Shown here: piece by piece, positions 10,195 through 22,950 of the stretch
Layout of the letters: each line of letters opens with the position of its first letter
How positions within the stretch are numbered: the first letter of the stretch is position 1
Assembly: GCF_963662255.1 (NCBI RefSeq)
Contig: NW_026912178.1
Span: 1,178,001 to 1,242,000, forward strand
From: Cinclus cinclus
Lineage: Eukaryota > Chordata > Aves > Passeriformes > Cinclidae
DNA length: 64,000 bases
Direction: 5' to 3'
The notes under the pieces: generated by a model
What the model was told of the DNA's origin: nothing
The model's database searches: none
The model's input: the letters and a program-made list of their open reading frames with translations, nothing else
Position numbers and translations under genes: made by a program

Positions 10195-11600
10195 AACCAT
10201 TGTGACCCAAGGGAGGCTAACAATCTAAAGATCCATTGTGACACCAGGGGTTGTAATAGGGCCAGGGATGAATTGTGAAAGCATGGGGCACAATAAATCA
10301 TGGAAATATTATGACACCATGAAGGCCAAGAATCAAATGATTCATTGTGACATCAAGTGGCCTAAAAGGGCATGGGATGCATTGTGACACCACAGAGGTT
10401 AAGAGAAGCAAGGAACAATTGTGACCCAATGCAGGCTAACAATCTAAGAATCCCTTTTGACACCAGGGGGCGCAAAAGGACCACGGATGAACTGTGACAG
10501 CATGGCGACCTATAGAAGCAAGGATCTATTATGACACCATGAAGGCCAAGAATCAAATGATTCATTGGGACATCAAGTGGCCTAAAAGGGCTTGGAATGC
10601 ATTGTGACACCACAGAGGTTAAGAGAAGCAAGTAACCATTGTGACCCAAGGGAGGCTAACAATCTAATGATCCATTGTGACACCAGGGGTTGTAATAGGG
10701 CCAGGGATGAATTGTGAAAGCATGGAGCCCAAGAAAAACATGGAAACATTTTGACACCATAGAGGCCAAGACTCAAATGATTCATTGTAACACCAAGTGG
10801 CCTAAAAGGGCATGGGATGCATTGTGACACCATAGGGGTTAAGAGAAGCAAGGAACCATTGTGACCCAATGCAGGCTAACAATCTAAGAATCCCTTTTGA
10901 CACCAGGGGGCGCAAAAGGACCACGGATGAACTGTGACAGCATGGGGACCTATAGAAGCAAGGATCTATTATGACACCAAGAAGGCCAAGAATCAAATGA
11001 TTCATTGTGACATCAAGTGGCCTAAAAGGGCTTGGAATGCATTGTGACACCACAGAGGTTAAGAGAAGCAGGGAACCATTGTGACTCAAGGGAGGCTAAC
11101 AATCTAACGATCCCCTGTGACACCAGGGGTTGTAATAGGGGCAGGGATGAATTGTGAAAGCATGGGGCACAATTAATCATGGAAATATTATGACAACATA
11201 GAGGCCAAGACTCAAATGATTCATTGTAACACCAAGTGGCCTTGAAGGGCATGGGATGCATTGTGACACCACAGAGGTTAAGAGAAGCAGGGAACCATTG
11301 TGACCCAATGCAGGCTAACAATCTAGAGAGTCCCTTTTGACACCAGGGGGCGCAAAAGGACCACGGATGAACTGTGACAGCATGGGGACCTATAGAAGCA
11401 AGGATCTATTATGACACCATGAAGGCCAAGAATCAAATGATTCATTGTGACATCAAGTGGCCTAAAAGGGCTTGGAATGCATTGTGACACCACAGAGGTT
11501 AAGAGAAGCAAGGAACCATTGTGACCCAATGCAGGCTAACAATCTAATGATCCATTGTGACACCAGGGGTTGTAATAGGGCCAGGGATGAATTGTGAAAG
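10195..11600 (+). repeat. Block repeated 1979 bp downstream (copy 1)
   Basis: Matches 12174-13578 at an offset of 1979 bp (nine units less one base), changing to 1978 after about 12737. Shared features include GCATGGCGACC in module 5, TCATTGGGACATC, CACCAAGAAGG, GGCCTTGAAGGGC and the TCTAGA marker. Confidence 0.82.
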
Positions 11601-11884
11601 CATGGAGCCCAAGAAAAACATGGAGACATTATGACACCATAGAGGCCAAGACTCAAATTATTCATTGCAACACCAAGTGGCCTAAAAGGGCATGGGATGC
11701 ATTGTGACACCACAGGGGTTAAGAGAAGCAAGGAACCATTGTGACCCAATGCAGGCTAACAATCTAAGAATCCCTTTTGACACCAGGGGGCGCAAAAGGA
11801 CCACGGATGAACTGTGACAGCATGGGGACCTATAGAAGCAAGGATCTATTATGACACCATGAAGGCCAAGAATCAAATGATTCA

Positions 11885-12323
11885 TTGGGACATCAAGTGG
11901 CCTAAAAGGGCTTGGAATGCATTGTGACACCACAGAGGTTAAGAGAAGCAAGGAACCATTGTGACCCAAGGGAGGCTAACAATCTAATGATCCATTGTGA
12001 CACCAGGGTTTGTAATAGGGCCAGGGATGAATTGTGAAAGCATGGGGCCCAAGAAAAACATGGAAACATTATGACACCATAGAGGCCAAGACTCAAATGA
12101 TTCATTGTAACACCAAGTGGCCTAAAAGGGCATGGGATGCATTGTGACACCACAGAGGTTAAGAGAAGCAGGGAACCATTGTGACCCAAGGGAGGCTAAC
12201 AATCTAAAGATCCATTGTAACACCAGGGGTTGTAATAGGGCCAGGGATGAATTGTGAAAGCATGGGGCACAATAAATCATGGAAATATTATGACACCATG
12301 AAGGCCAAGAATCAAATGATTCA
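11885..12323 (+). repeat. B-B pair breaking the A-B alternation
   Basis: Two successive units carry B-type module 4, the first reading CACCAGGGTTTG and the second CACCAGGGGTTG. They are 220 and 219 bp long. A second B-B pair lies near 59931 and 60151. These are the expected reciprocal counterparts of A-A pairs from one-unit misalignment. Confidence 0.85.
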
Positions 12324-13578
12324 TTGTGACATCAAGTGGCCTAAAAGGGCATGGGATGCATTGTGACACCACAGAGGTTAAGAGAAGCAAGGAACCATTG
12401 TGACCCAATGCAGGCTAACAATCTAAGAATCCCTTTTGACACCAGGGGGCGCAAAAGGACCACGGATGAACTGTGACAGCATGGCGACCTATAGAAGCAA
12501 GGATCTATTATGACACCATGAAGGCCAAGAATCAAATGATTCATTGGGACATCAAGTGGCCTAAAAGGGCTTGGAATGCATTGTGACACCACAGAGGTTA
12601 AGAGAAGCAAGTAACCATTGTGACCCAAGGGAGGCTAACAATCTAATGATCCATTGTGACACCAGGGGTTGTAATAGGGCCAGGGATGAATTGTGAAAGC
12701 ATGGAGCCCAAGAAAAACATGGAAACATTTTGACACCTAGAGGCCAAGACTCAAATGATTCATTGTAACACCAAGTGGCCTAAAAGGGCATGGGATGCAT
12801 TGTGACACCATAGGGGTTAAGAGAAGCAAGGAACCATTGTGACCCAATGCAGGCTAACAATCTAAGAATCCCTTTTGACACCAGGGGGCGCAAAAGGACC
12901 ACGGATGAACTGTGACAGCATGGGGACCTATAGAAGCAAGGATCTATTATGACACCAAGAAGGCCAAGAATCAAATGATTCATTGTGACATCAAGTGGCC
13001 TAAAAGGGCTTGGAATGCATTGTGACACCACAGAGGTTAAGAGAAGCAGGGAACCATTGTGACTCAAGGGAGGCTAACAATCTAACGATCCCCTGTGACA
13101 CCAGGGGTTGTAATAGGGGCAGGGATGAATTGTGAAAGCATGGGGCACAATTAATCATGGAAATATTATGACAACATAGAGGCCAAGACTCAAATGATTC
13201 ATTGTAACACCAAGTGGCCTTGAAGGGCATGGGATGCATTGTGACACCACAGAGGTTAAGAGAAGCAGGGAACCATTGTGACCCAATGCAGGCTAACAAT
13301 CTAGAGAGTCCCTTTTGACACCAGGGGGCGCAAAAGGACCACGGATGAACTGTGACAGCATGGGGACCTATAGAAGCAAGGATCTATTATGACACCATGA
13401 AGGCCAAGAATCAAATGATTCATTGTGACATCAAGTGGCCTAAAAGGGCTTGGAATGCATTGTGACACCACAGAGGTTAAGAGAAGCAAGGAACCATTGT
13501 GACCCAATGCAGGCTAACAATCTAATGATCCATTGTGACACCAGGGGTTGTAATAGGGCCAGGGATGAATTGTGAAAG
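12174..13578 (+). repeat. Block repeated 1979 bp upstream (copy 2)
   Basis: Second copy of 10195-11600. It has a one-base deletion at about 12737 (GACACCTAGAGG against GACACCATAGAGG in copy 1), which moves the offset from 1979 to 1978. Confidence 0.82.
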
Positions 13579-16500
13579 CATGGGGACCAAGAAAAACATG
13601 GAAACATTATGACACCATAGAGGCCAAGACTCAAATGATTCATTGTAACACGAAGTAGCCTAAAAGGGCATGGGATGCATTGTGACACCACAGGGGTTAA
13701 GAGAAGCAAGGAACCATTGTGACCCAATGCAGGCTAACTATCCAAGATTCCCTTTTGACACCAGGGGGCGCAAAAGGACCACGGATGAACTGTGACAGCA
13801 TGGGGACCTATAGAAGCAAGGATCTATTATGACACCAAGAAGGCCAAGAATCAAATGATTCATTGTGACATCAAGTGGCCTAAAAGGGCTTGGAATGCAT
13901 TGTGACACCACAGAGGTTAAGAGAAGCAGGGAACCTTTGTGGCCCAAGGGAGGCTAACAATCTAATGATCCCCTGTGACACCAGGGGTTGTAATAGGTCC
14001 AGGGATGAATTGTGAAAGCATGGGGCACAATAAATCATGGAAATATTATGACACCATAGAGGCCAAGATTCAAATGATTCATTGTAACACCAAGTGGCCT
14101 AAAAGGGCATGGGATGCATTGTGACACCACAGAGGTTAAGAGAAGCAGGGAACCATTGTGACCCAATGCAGGCTAACAATCTAAGAATCCCTTTTGACAC
14201 CAGGGGGCGCAAAAGGACCACGGATGAACTGTGACAGCATGGGGACCTATAGAAGCAAGGATCTATTATGACACCATGAAGGCCAAGAATCAAATGATTC
14301 ATTGTGACATCAAGTGGCCTAAAAGGGCTTGGAATGCATTGTGACACCACAGAGGTTAAGAGAAGCAAGGAACCATTGTGACCCAAGGGAGGCTAACAAT
14401 CTAATGATCCATTGTGACACCTGGGGTTGTAATAGGGCCAGGGATGAATTGTGAAAGCATGGAGCCCAAGAAAAACATGGAAACATTATGACACCATAGA
14501 GGCCAAGACTCAAATGATTCATTGTAACACCAAGTGGCCTAAAAGGTCATGGGACTCATTGTGACACCACAGGGGTTAAGAGAAGCAAGGAACCATTGTG
14601 ACCCAATGCAGGCTAACAATCTAAGAATCCCTTTTGACACCAGGGGGCTCAAAAGGACCACGGATGTACTGTGACGGCATGGGGACCTATAGAAGCAAGG
14701 ATCTATTATGACACCATGAAGGCCAAGAATCAAATGATTCATTCTGACATCAAGTGGCCTAAAAGGGCTTGGAATGCATTGTGACACCACAGAGGTTAAG
14801 AGAAGCAGGGAACCTTTGTGGCCCAAGGGAGGCTAACAATCTAATGATCCCCTGTGACACCAGGGGTTGTTATAGGGCCAGGGATGAATTGTGAAAGCAT
14901 GGGGCACAATAAATCATGGAAATATTATGACACCATAGAGGCCAAGACTCAAATGATTCATTGTTACACCAAGTGGCCTAAAAGGGCATGGGATGCATTG
15001 TGACACCACAGAGGTTAAGAGAAGCAAGGAACCATTGTGACCCAATGCAGGCTAACAATCTAAGAATCCCTTTTGACACCAGGGGGCGCAAAAGGACCAC
15101 GGATGAACTGTGACAGCATGGCGACCTATAGAAGCAAGGATCTATTATGACACCATGAAGGCCAAGAATCAAATGATTCATTGGGACATCAAGTGGCCTA
15201 AAAGGGCATGGAATGCATTGTGACACCACAGAGGTTAAGAGAAGCAAGTAACCATTGTGACCCAAGGGAGGCTAACAATCTAATGATCCATTGTGACACC
15301 AGGGGTTGTAATAGGGCCAGGGATGAATTGTGAAAGCATGGAGCCCAAGAAAAACATGGAAACATTTTGACACCATAGAGGCCAAGACTCAAATGATTCA
15401 TTGTAACACCATGTGGCCTAAAAGGGCATGGGATGCATTGTGACACCATAGGGGTTAAGAGAAGCAAGGAACCATTGTGACCCAATGCAGGCTAACAATC
15501 TAAGAATCCCTTTTGACACCAGGGGGCGCAAAAGGACCACGGATGAACTGTGACAGCATGGGGACCTATAGAAGCAAGGATCTATTATGACACCATGAAG
15601 GCCAAGAATCAAATGATTCATTGTGACATCAAGTGGCCTAAAAGGGCTTGGAATGCATTGTGACACCACAGAGGTTAAGAGAAGCAGGGAACCATTGTGA
15701 CTCAAGGGAGGCTAACAATCTAACGATCCCCTGTGACACCAGGGGTTGTAATAGGGGCAGGGATGAATTGTGAAAGCATGGAGCCCAAGAAAAACATGGA
15801 GACATTATGACACCATAGAGGCCAAGACTCAAATTATTCATTGCAACACCAAGTGGCCTAAAAGGGCATGGGATGCATTGTGACACCACAGGGGTTAAGA
15901 GAAGCAAGGAACCATTGTGACCCAATGCAGGCTAACAATCTAGAGAGTCCCTTTTGACACCAGGGGGCGCAAAAGGACCACGGATGAACTGTGACAGCAT
16001 GGGGACCTATAGAAGCAAGGATCTATTATGACACCATGAAGGCCAAGAATCAAATGATTCATTCTGACATCAAGTGGCCTAAAAGGGCTTGGAATGCATT
16101 GTGACACCACAGAGGTTAAGAGAAGCAAGGAACCATTGTGACCCAAGGGAGGCTAACAATCTAATGATCCATTGTGACACCAGGGGTTGTAATAGGGCCA
16201 GGGATGAATTGTGAAAGCATGGAGCCCAAGAAAAACATGGAGACATTATGACACCATAGAGGCCAAGACTCAAATTATTCATTGTAACACCAAGTGGCCT
16301 AAAAGGGCATGGGATGCATTGTGACACCACAGGGGTTAAGAGAAGCAAGGAACCATTGTGACCCAATGCAGGCTAACAATCTAAGAATCCCTTTTGACAC
16401 CAGGGGGCTCAAAAGGACCACGGATGTACTGTGACGGCATGGGGACCTATAGAAGCAAGGATCTATTATGACACCATGAAGGCCAAGAATCAAAAGATTC

Positions 16501-17181
16501 ATTCTGACATCAAGTGGCCTAAAAGGGCTTGGAATGCATTGTGACACCACAGAGGTTAAGAGAAGCAGGGAACCTTTGTGGCCCAAGGGAGGCTAACAAT
16601 CTAACGATCCCCTGTGACACCAGGGGTTGTAATAGGGCCAGGGATGAATTGTGAAAGCATGGGGCACAATAAATCATGGAAATATTATGACACCATAGAG
16701 GCCAAGAATCAAATGATTCATTGTAACACCAAGTGGCCTAAAAGGGCATGGGATGCATTGTGACACCACAGAGGTTAAGAGAAGCAGGGAACCATTGTGA
16801 CCCAATGCAGGCTAACAATCTAAGAATCCCTTTTGACACCAGGGGGCGCAAAAGGACCACGGATGAACTGTGACAGCATGGGGACCTATAGAAGCAAGGA
16901 TCTATTATGACACCATGAAGGCCAAGAATCAAATGATTCATTGTGACATCAAGTGGCCTAAAAGGGCTTGGAATGCATTGTGACACCACAGAGGTTAAGA
17001 GAAGCAAGGAACCATTGTGACCCAAGGGAGGCTAACAATCTAATGATCCATTGTGACACCAGGGTTTGTAATAGGGCCAGGGATGAATTGTGAAAGCATG
17101 GGGCCCAAGAAAAACATGGAAACATTATGACACCATAGAGGCCAAGACTCAAATGTTTCATTGTAACACCAAGTGGCCTAA

Positions 17182-20039
17182 AAGGGCATGGGATGCATTG
17201 TGACACCACAGAGGTTAAGAGAAGCAAGGAACCATTGTGACCCAATGCAGGCTAACTATCCAAGATTACCTTTTGACACCAGGGGGCGCAAAAGGACCAC
17301 GGATGAACTGTGACAGCATGGGGACCTATAGAAACAAGGATCTATTATGACACCAAGAAGGCCAAGAATCAAATGATTCATTGTGACATCAAGTGGCCTA
17401 AAAGGGCTTGGAATGCATTGTGACACCACAGAGGTTAAGAGAAGCAGGGAACCATTGTGACCCAAGGGAGGCTAAAAATCTAAAGATCCCCTGTGACACC
17501 AGGGGTTGTTATAGGGCCAGGGATGAATTGTGAAAGCATGGGGCACAATAAATCATGGAAATATTATGACACCATAGAGGCCAAGACTCAAATGATTCAT
17601 TGTTACACCAAGTGGCCTAAAAGGGCATGGGATGCATTGTGACACCACAGAGGTTAAGAGAAGCAGGGAACCATTGTGACCCAATGCAGGCTAACAATCT
17701 AAGAATCCCTTTTGACACCAGGGGGCGCAAAAGGACCACGGATGAACTGTGACAGCATGGGGACCTATAGAAGCAAGGATCTATTATGACACCATGAAGG
17801 CCAAGAATCAAATGATTCATTGTGACATCAAGTGGCCTAAAAGGGCTTGGAATGCATTGTGACACCACAGAGGTTAAGAGAAGCAAGCAACCATTGTGAC
17901 CCAAGGGAGGCTAACAATCTAATGATCCATTGTGACACCAGGGGTTGTAATAGGGCCAGGGATGAATTGTGAAAGCATGGAGCCCAAGAAAAACATGGAA
18001 ACATTATGACACCATAGAGGCCAAGACTCAAATGATTCATTGTAACACCAAGTGGCCTAAAAGGTCATGGGACGCATTGTGACACCACAGGGGTTAAGAG
18101 AAGCAAGGAACCATTGTGACCCAATGCAGGCTAACAATCTAAGAATCCCTTTTGACACCAGGGGGCTCAAAAGGACCACCGATGAACTGTGACAGCATGG
18201 GGACCTATAGAAGCAAGGATCTATTATGACACCATGAAGGCCAAGAATCAAATGATTCATTGTGACATCAAGTGGCCTAAAAGGGCTTGGAATGCATTGT
18301 GACACCACAGAGGTTAAGAGAAGCAAGGAACCATTGTGACCCAATGCAGGCTAACAATCTAATGATCCATTGTGACACCAGGGGTTGTAATAGGGCCAGG
18401 GATGAATTGTGAAAGCATGGGGCCCAAGAAAAACATGGAAACATTATGACACCATAGAGGCCAAGACTCAAATGATTCATTGTAACACCAAGTGGCCTAA
18501 AAGGGCATGGGACGCATTGTGACACCACAGGGGTTAAGAGAAGCAAGGAACCATTGTGACCCAATGTAGGCTAACAATCTAAGAATCCCTTTTGACACCA
18601 GGGGGCTCAAAAGGACCACGGATGAACTGTGACAGCATGAGGACCTATAGAAGCAAGGATCTATTATGACACCATGAAGGCCAAGAATCAAATGATTCAT
18701 TGTGACATCAAGTGGCCTAAAAGGGCTTGGAATGCATTGTGACACCACAGAGGTTAAGAGAAGCAAGCAACCATTGTGACCCAAGGGAGGCTAACAATCT
18801 AATGATCCCCAGTGACACCAGGGTTTGTAATAGGGCCAGGGATGAATTGTGAAAGCATGGGGCCCAAGAAAAACATGGAAACATTATGACACCATAGAGG
18901 CCAAGACTCAAATGATTCATTGTAACACCAAGTGGCCTAAAAGGGCATGGGATGCATTGTAACACCACAGAGGTTAAGAGAAGCAAGGAACCATTGTGAC
19001 CCAATGCAGGCTAACAATCTAAGAATCCCTTTTGACACCAGGGGGCGCAAAAGGACCACGGATGAACTGTGACAGCATGGGGACCTATAGAAGCAAGGAT
19101 CTATTATGACACCATGAAGGCCAAGAATCAAATGATTCATTGTGACATCAAGTGGCCTAAAAGTGCATGGGTTGCATTGTGACACCACAGAGGTTAAGAG
19201 AAGCAAGGAACCATTGTGACCCAATGGAGGCTAACAATCTAAGAATCCCTTTTGACACCAGGGGGCGCAAAAGGACCACCGATGAACTGTGACAGCATGG
19301 GGACCTTTAGAAGCAAGGATTTATTATGACACCATGAAGGAAAAGAATCAAATGATTCATTGTGACATCAAGTGGCCTAAAAGGGCTTGGAATGCATTGT
19401 GACACCACAGAGGTTAAGAGAAGCAAGGAACCATTGTGACCCAAGGGAGGCTAACAATCTAATGATCCCCAGTGACACCAGGGTTTGTAATAGGGCCAGG
19501 GATGAATTGTGAAAGCATGGGGCCCAAGAAAAACATGGAAACATTATGACAACATAGAGGCCAAGACTCAAATGATTCATTGTAACACCAAGTGGCCTAA
19601 AAGGGCATGGGATGCATTGTGACACCACAGAGGTTAAGAGAAGCAAGGAACCATTGTGACCCCATGCAGGCTAACTATCCAAGATTCCCTTTTGACACCA
19701 GGGGGCGCAAAAGGACCACGGATGAACTGTGACAGCATGGGGACCTATAGAAGCAAGGATTTATTATGACACCATGAAGGCCAAGAATCAAATGATTCAT
19801 TGTGACATCAAGTGGCCTAAAAGGGCTTGGAATGCATTGTGACACCACAGAGGTTAAGAGAAGCAGGGAACCATTGTGACCCAAGGGAGGCTAACAATCT
19901 AAAGATCCATTGTGACACCAGGGGTTGTAATAGGGCCAGGGATGAATTGTGAAAGCATGGGGCACAATTAATCATGGAAATATTATGACACCATGAAGGC
20001 CAAGAATCAAATGATTCATTGTGACATCAAGTGGCCTAA
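17182..20039 (+). repeat. 2858-bp, 13-unit block, copy 1
   Basis: Matches the following 2858 bp. Rare shared variants include GAAACAAGG (about 17332 and 20190), CACCAAGAAGG (about 17351 and 20209), GGCTAAAAATCTAAAG (about 17471 and 20329) and GGGTTGTTATAGGG. Differences noticed include CCCAATGCAGG against CCCCATGCAGG, GATTACC against GATTCCC, and CACCGATG against CACGGATG. The unit count is odd, so tandem copying shifts the A-B phase. Confidence 0.87.
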
Positions 20040-22950
20040 AAGGGCATGGGATGCATTGTGACACCACAGAGGTTAAGAGAAGCAAGGAACCATTGTGACC
20101 CCATGCAGGCTAACTATCCAAGATTCCCTTTTGACACCAGGGGGCGCAAAAGGACCACGGATGAACTGTGACAGCATGGGGACCTATAGAAACAAGGATC
20201 TATTATGACACCAAGAAGGCCAAGAATCAAATGATTCATTGTGACATCAAGTGGCCTAAAAGGGCTTGGAATGCATTGTGACACCACAGAGGTTAAGAGA
20301 AGCAGGGAACCATTGTGACCCAAGGGAGGCTAAAAATCTAAAGATCCCCTGTGACACCAGGGGTTGTTATAGGGCCAGGGATGAATTGTGAAAGCATGGG
20401 GCACAATAAATCATGGAAATATTATGACACCATAGAGGCCAAGACTCAAATGATTCATTGTTACACCAAGTGGCCTAAAAGGGCATGGGATGCATTGTGA
20501 CACCACAGAGGTTAAGAGAAGCAGGGAACCATTGTGACCCAATGCAGGCTAACAATCTAAGAATCCCTTTTGACACCAGGGGGCGCAAAAGGACCACGGA
20601 TGAACTGTGACAGCATGGGGACCTATAGAAGCAAGGATCTATTATGACACCATGAAGGCCAAGAATCAAATGATTCATTGTGACATCAAGTGGCCTAAAA
20701 GGGCTTGGAATGCATTGTGACACCACAGAGGTTAAGAGAAGCAAGCAACCATTGTGACCCAAGGGAGGCTAACAATCTAATGATCCATTGTGACACCAGG
20801 GGTTGTAATAGGGCCAGGGATGAATTGTGAAAGCATGGAGCCCAAGAAAAACATGGAAACATTATGACACCATAGAGGCCAAGACTCAAATGATTCATTG
20901 TAACACCAAGTGGCCTAAAAGGTCATGGGACGCATTGTGACACCACAGGGGTTAAGAGAAGCAAGGAACCATTGTGACCCAATGCAGGCTAACAATCTAA
21001 GAATCCCTTTTGACACCAGGGGGCTCAAAAGGACCACGGATGAACTGTGACAGCATGGGGACCTATAGAAGCAAGGATCTATTATGACACCATGAAGGCC
21101 AAGAATCAAATGATTCATTGTGACATCAAGTGGCCTAAAAGGGCTTGGAATGCATTGTGACACCACAGAGGTTAAGAGAAGCAAGGAACCATTGTGACCC
21201 AATGCAGGCTAACAATCTAATGATCCATTGTGACACCAGGGGTTGTAATAGGGCCAGGGATGAATTGTGAAAGCATGGGGCCCAAGAAAAACATGGAAAC
21301 ATTATGACACCATAGAGGCCAAGACTCAAATGATTCATTGTAACACCAAGTGGCCTAAAAGGGCATGGGACGCATTGTGACACCACAGGGGTTAAGAGAA
21401 GCAAGGAACCATTGTGACCCAATGTAGGCTAACAATCTAAGAATCCCTTTTGACACCAGGGGGCTCAAAAGGACCACGGATGAACTGTGACAGCATGAGG
21501 ACCTATAGAAGCAAGGATCTATTATGACACCATGAAGGCCAAGAATCAAATGATTCATTGTGACATCAAGTGGCCTAAAAGGGCTTGGAATGCATTGTGA
21601 CACCACAGAGGTTAAGAGAAGCAAGCAACCATTGTGACCCAAGGGAGGCTAACAATCTAATGATCCCCAGTGACACCAGGGTTTGTAATAGGGCCAGGGA
21701 TGAATTGTGAAAGCATGGGGCCCAAGAAAAACATGGAAACATTATGACACCATAGAGGCCAAGACTCAAATGATTCATTGTAACACCAAGTGGCCTAAAA
21801 GGGCATGGGATGCATTGTAACACCACAGAGGTTAAGAGAAGCAAGGAACCATTGTGACCCAATGCAGGCTAACAATCTAAGAATCCCTTTTGACACCAGG
21901 GGGCGCAAAAGGACCACGGATGAACTGTGACAGCATGGGGACCTATAGAAGCAAGGATCTATTATGACACCATGAAGGCCAAGAATCAAATGATTCATTG
22001 TGACATCAAGTGGCCTAAAAGTGCATGGGTTGCATTGTGACACCACAGAGGTTAAGAGAAGCAAGGAACCATTGTGACCCAATGGAGGCTAACAATCTAA
22101 GAATCCCTTTTGACACCAGGGGGCGCAAAAGGACCACCGATGAACTGTGACAGCATGGGGACCTTTAGAAGCAAGGATTTATTATGACACAATGAAGGGA
22201 AAGAATCAAATGATTCATTGTGACATCAAGTGGCCTAAAAGGGCTTGGAATGCATTGTGACACCACAGAGGTTAAGAGAAGCAAGGAACCATTGTGACCC
22301 AAGGGAGGCTAACAATCTAATGATCCCCAGTGACACCAGGGTTTGTAATAGGGCCAGGGATGAATTGTGAAAGCATGGGGCCCAAGAAAAACATGGAAAC
22401 ATTATGACAACATAGAGGCCAAGACTCAAATGATTCATTGTAACACCAAGTGGCCTAAAAGGGCATGGGATGCATTGTGACACCACAGAGGTTAAGAGAA
22501 GCAAGGAACCATTGTGACCCCATGCAGGCTAACTATCCAAGATTCCCTTTTGACACCAGGGGGCGCAAAAGGACCACGGATGAACTGTGACAGCATGGGG
22601 ACCTATAGAAGCAAGGATTTATTATGACACCATGAAGGCCAAGAATCAAATGATTCATTGTGACATCAAGTGGCCTAAAAGGGCTTGGAATGCATTGTGA
22701 CACCACAGAGGTTAAGAGAAGCAGGGAACCATTGTGACCCAAGGGAGGCTAACAATCTAAAGATCCATTGTGACACCAGGGGTTGTAATAGGGCCAGGGA
22801 TGAATTGTGAAAGCATGGGGCACAATTAATCATGGAAATATTATGACACCATGAAGGCCAAGAATCAAATGATTCATTGTGACATCAAGTGGCCTAAAAG
22901 GGCATGGGATGCATTGTGACACCACAGAGGTTAAGAGAAGCAAGGAACCA
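20040..22950 (+). repeat. 2858-bp, 13-unit block, copy 2
   Basis: Second copy of the preceding block. The match ends near 22950, where this copy continues with CTAACAATCTAAGAATCCC and the position 2858 bp earlier has CTAACTATCCAAGATTCCC. Local changes in this copy include ACACAATGAAGGGAAAG near 22187-22203. Confidence 0.87.
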
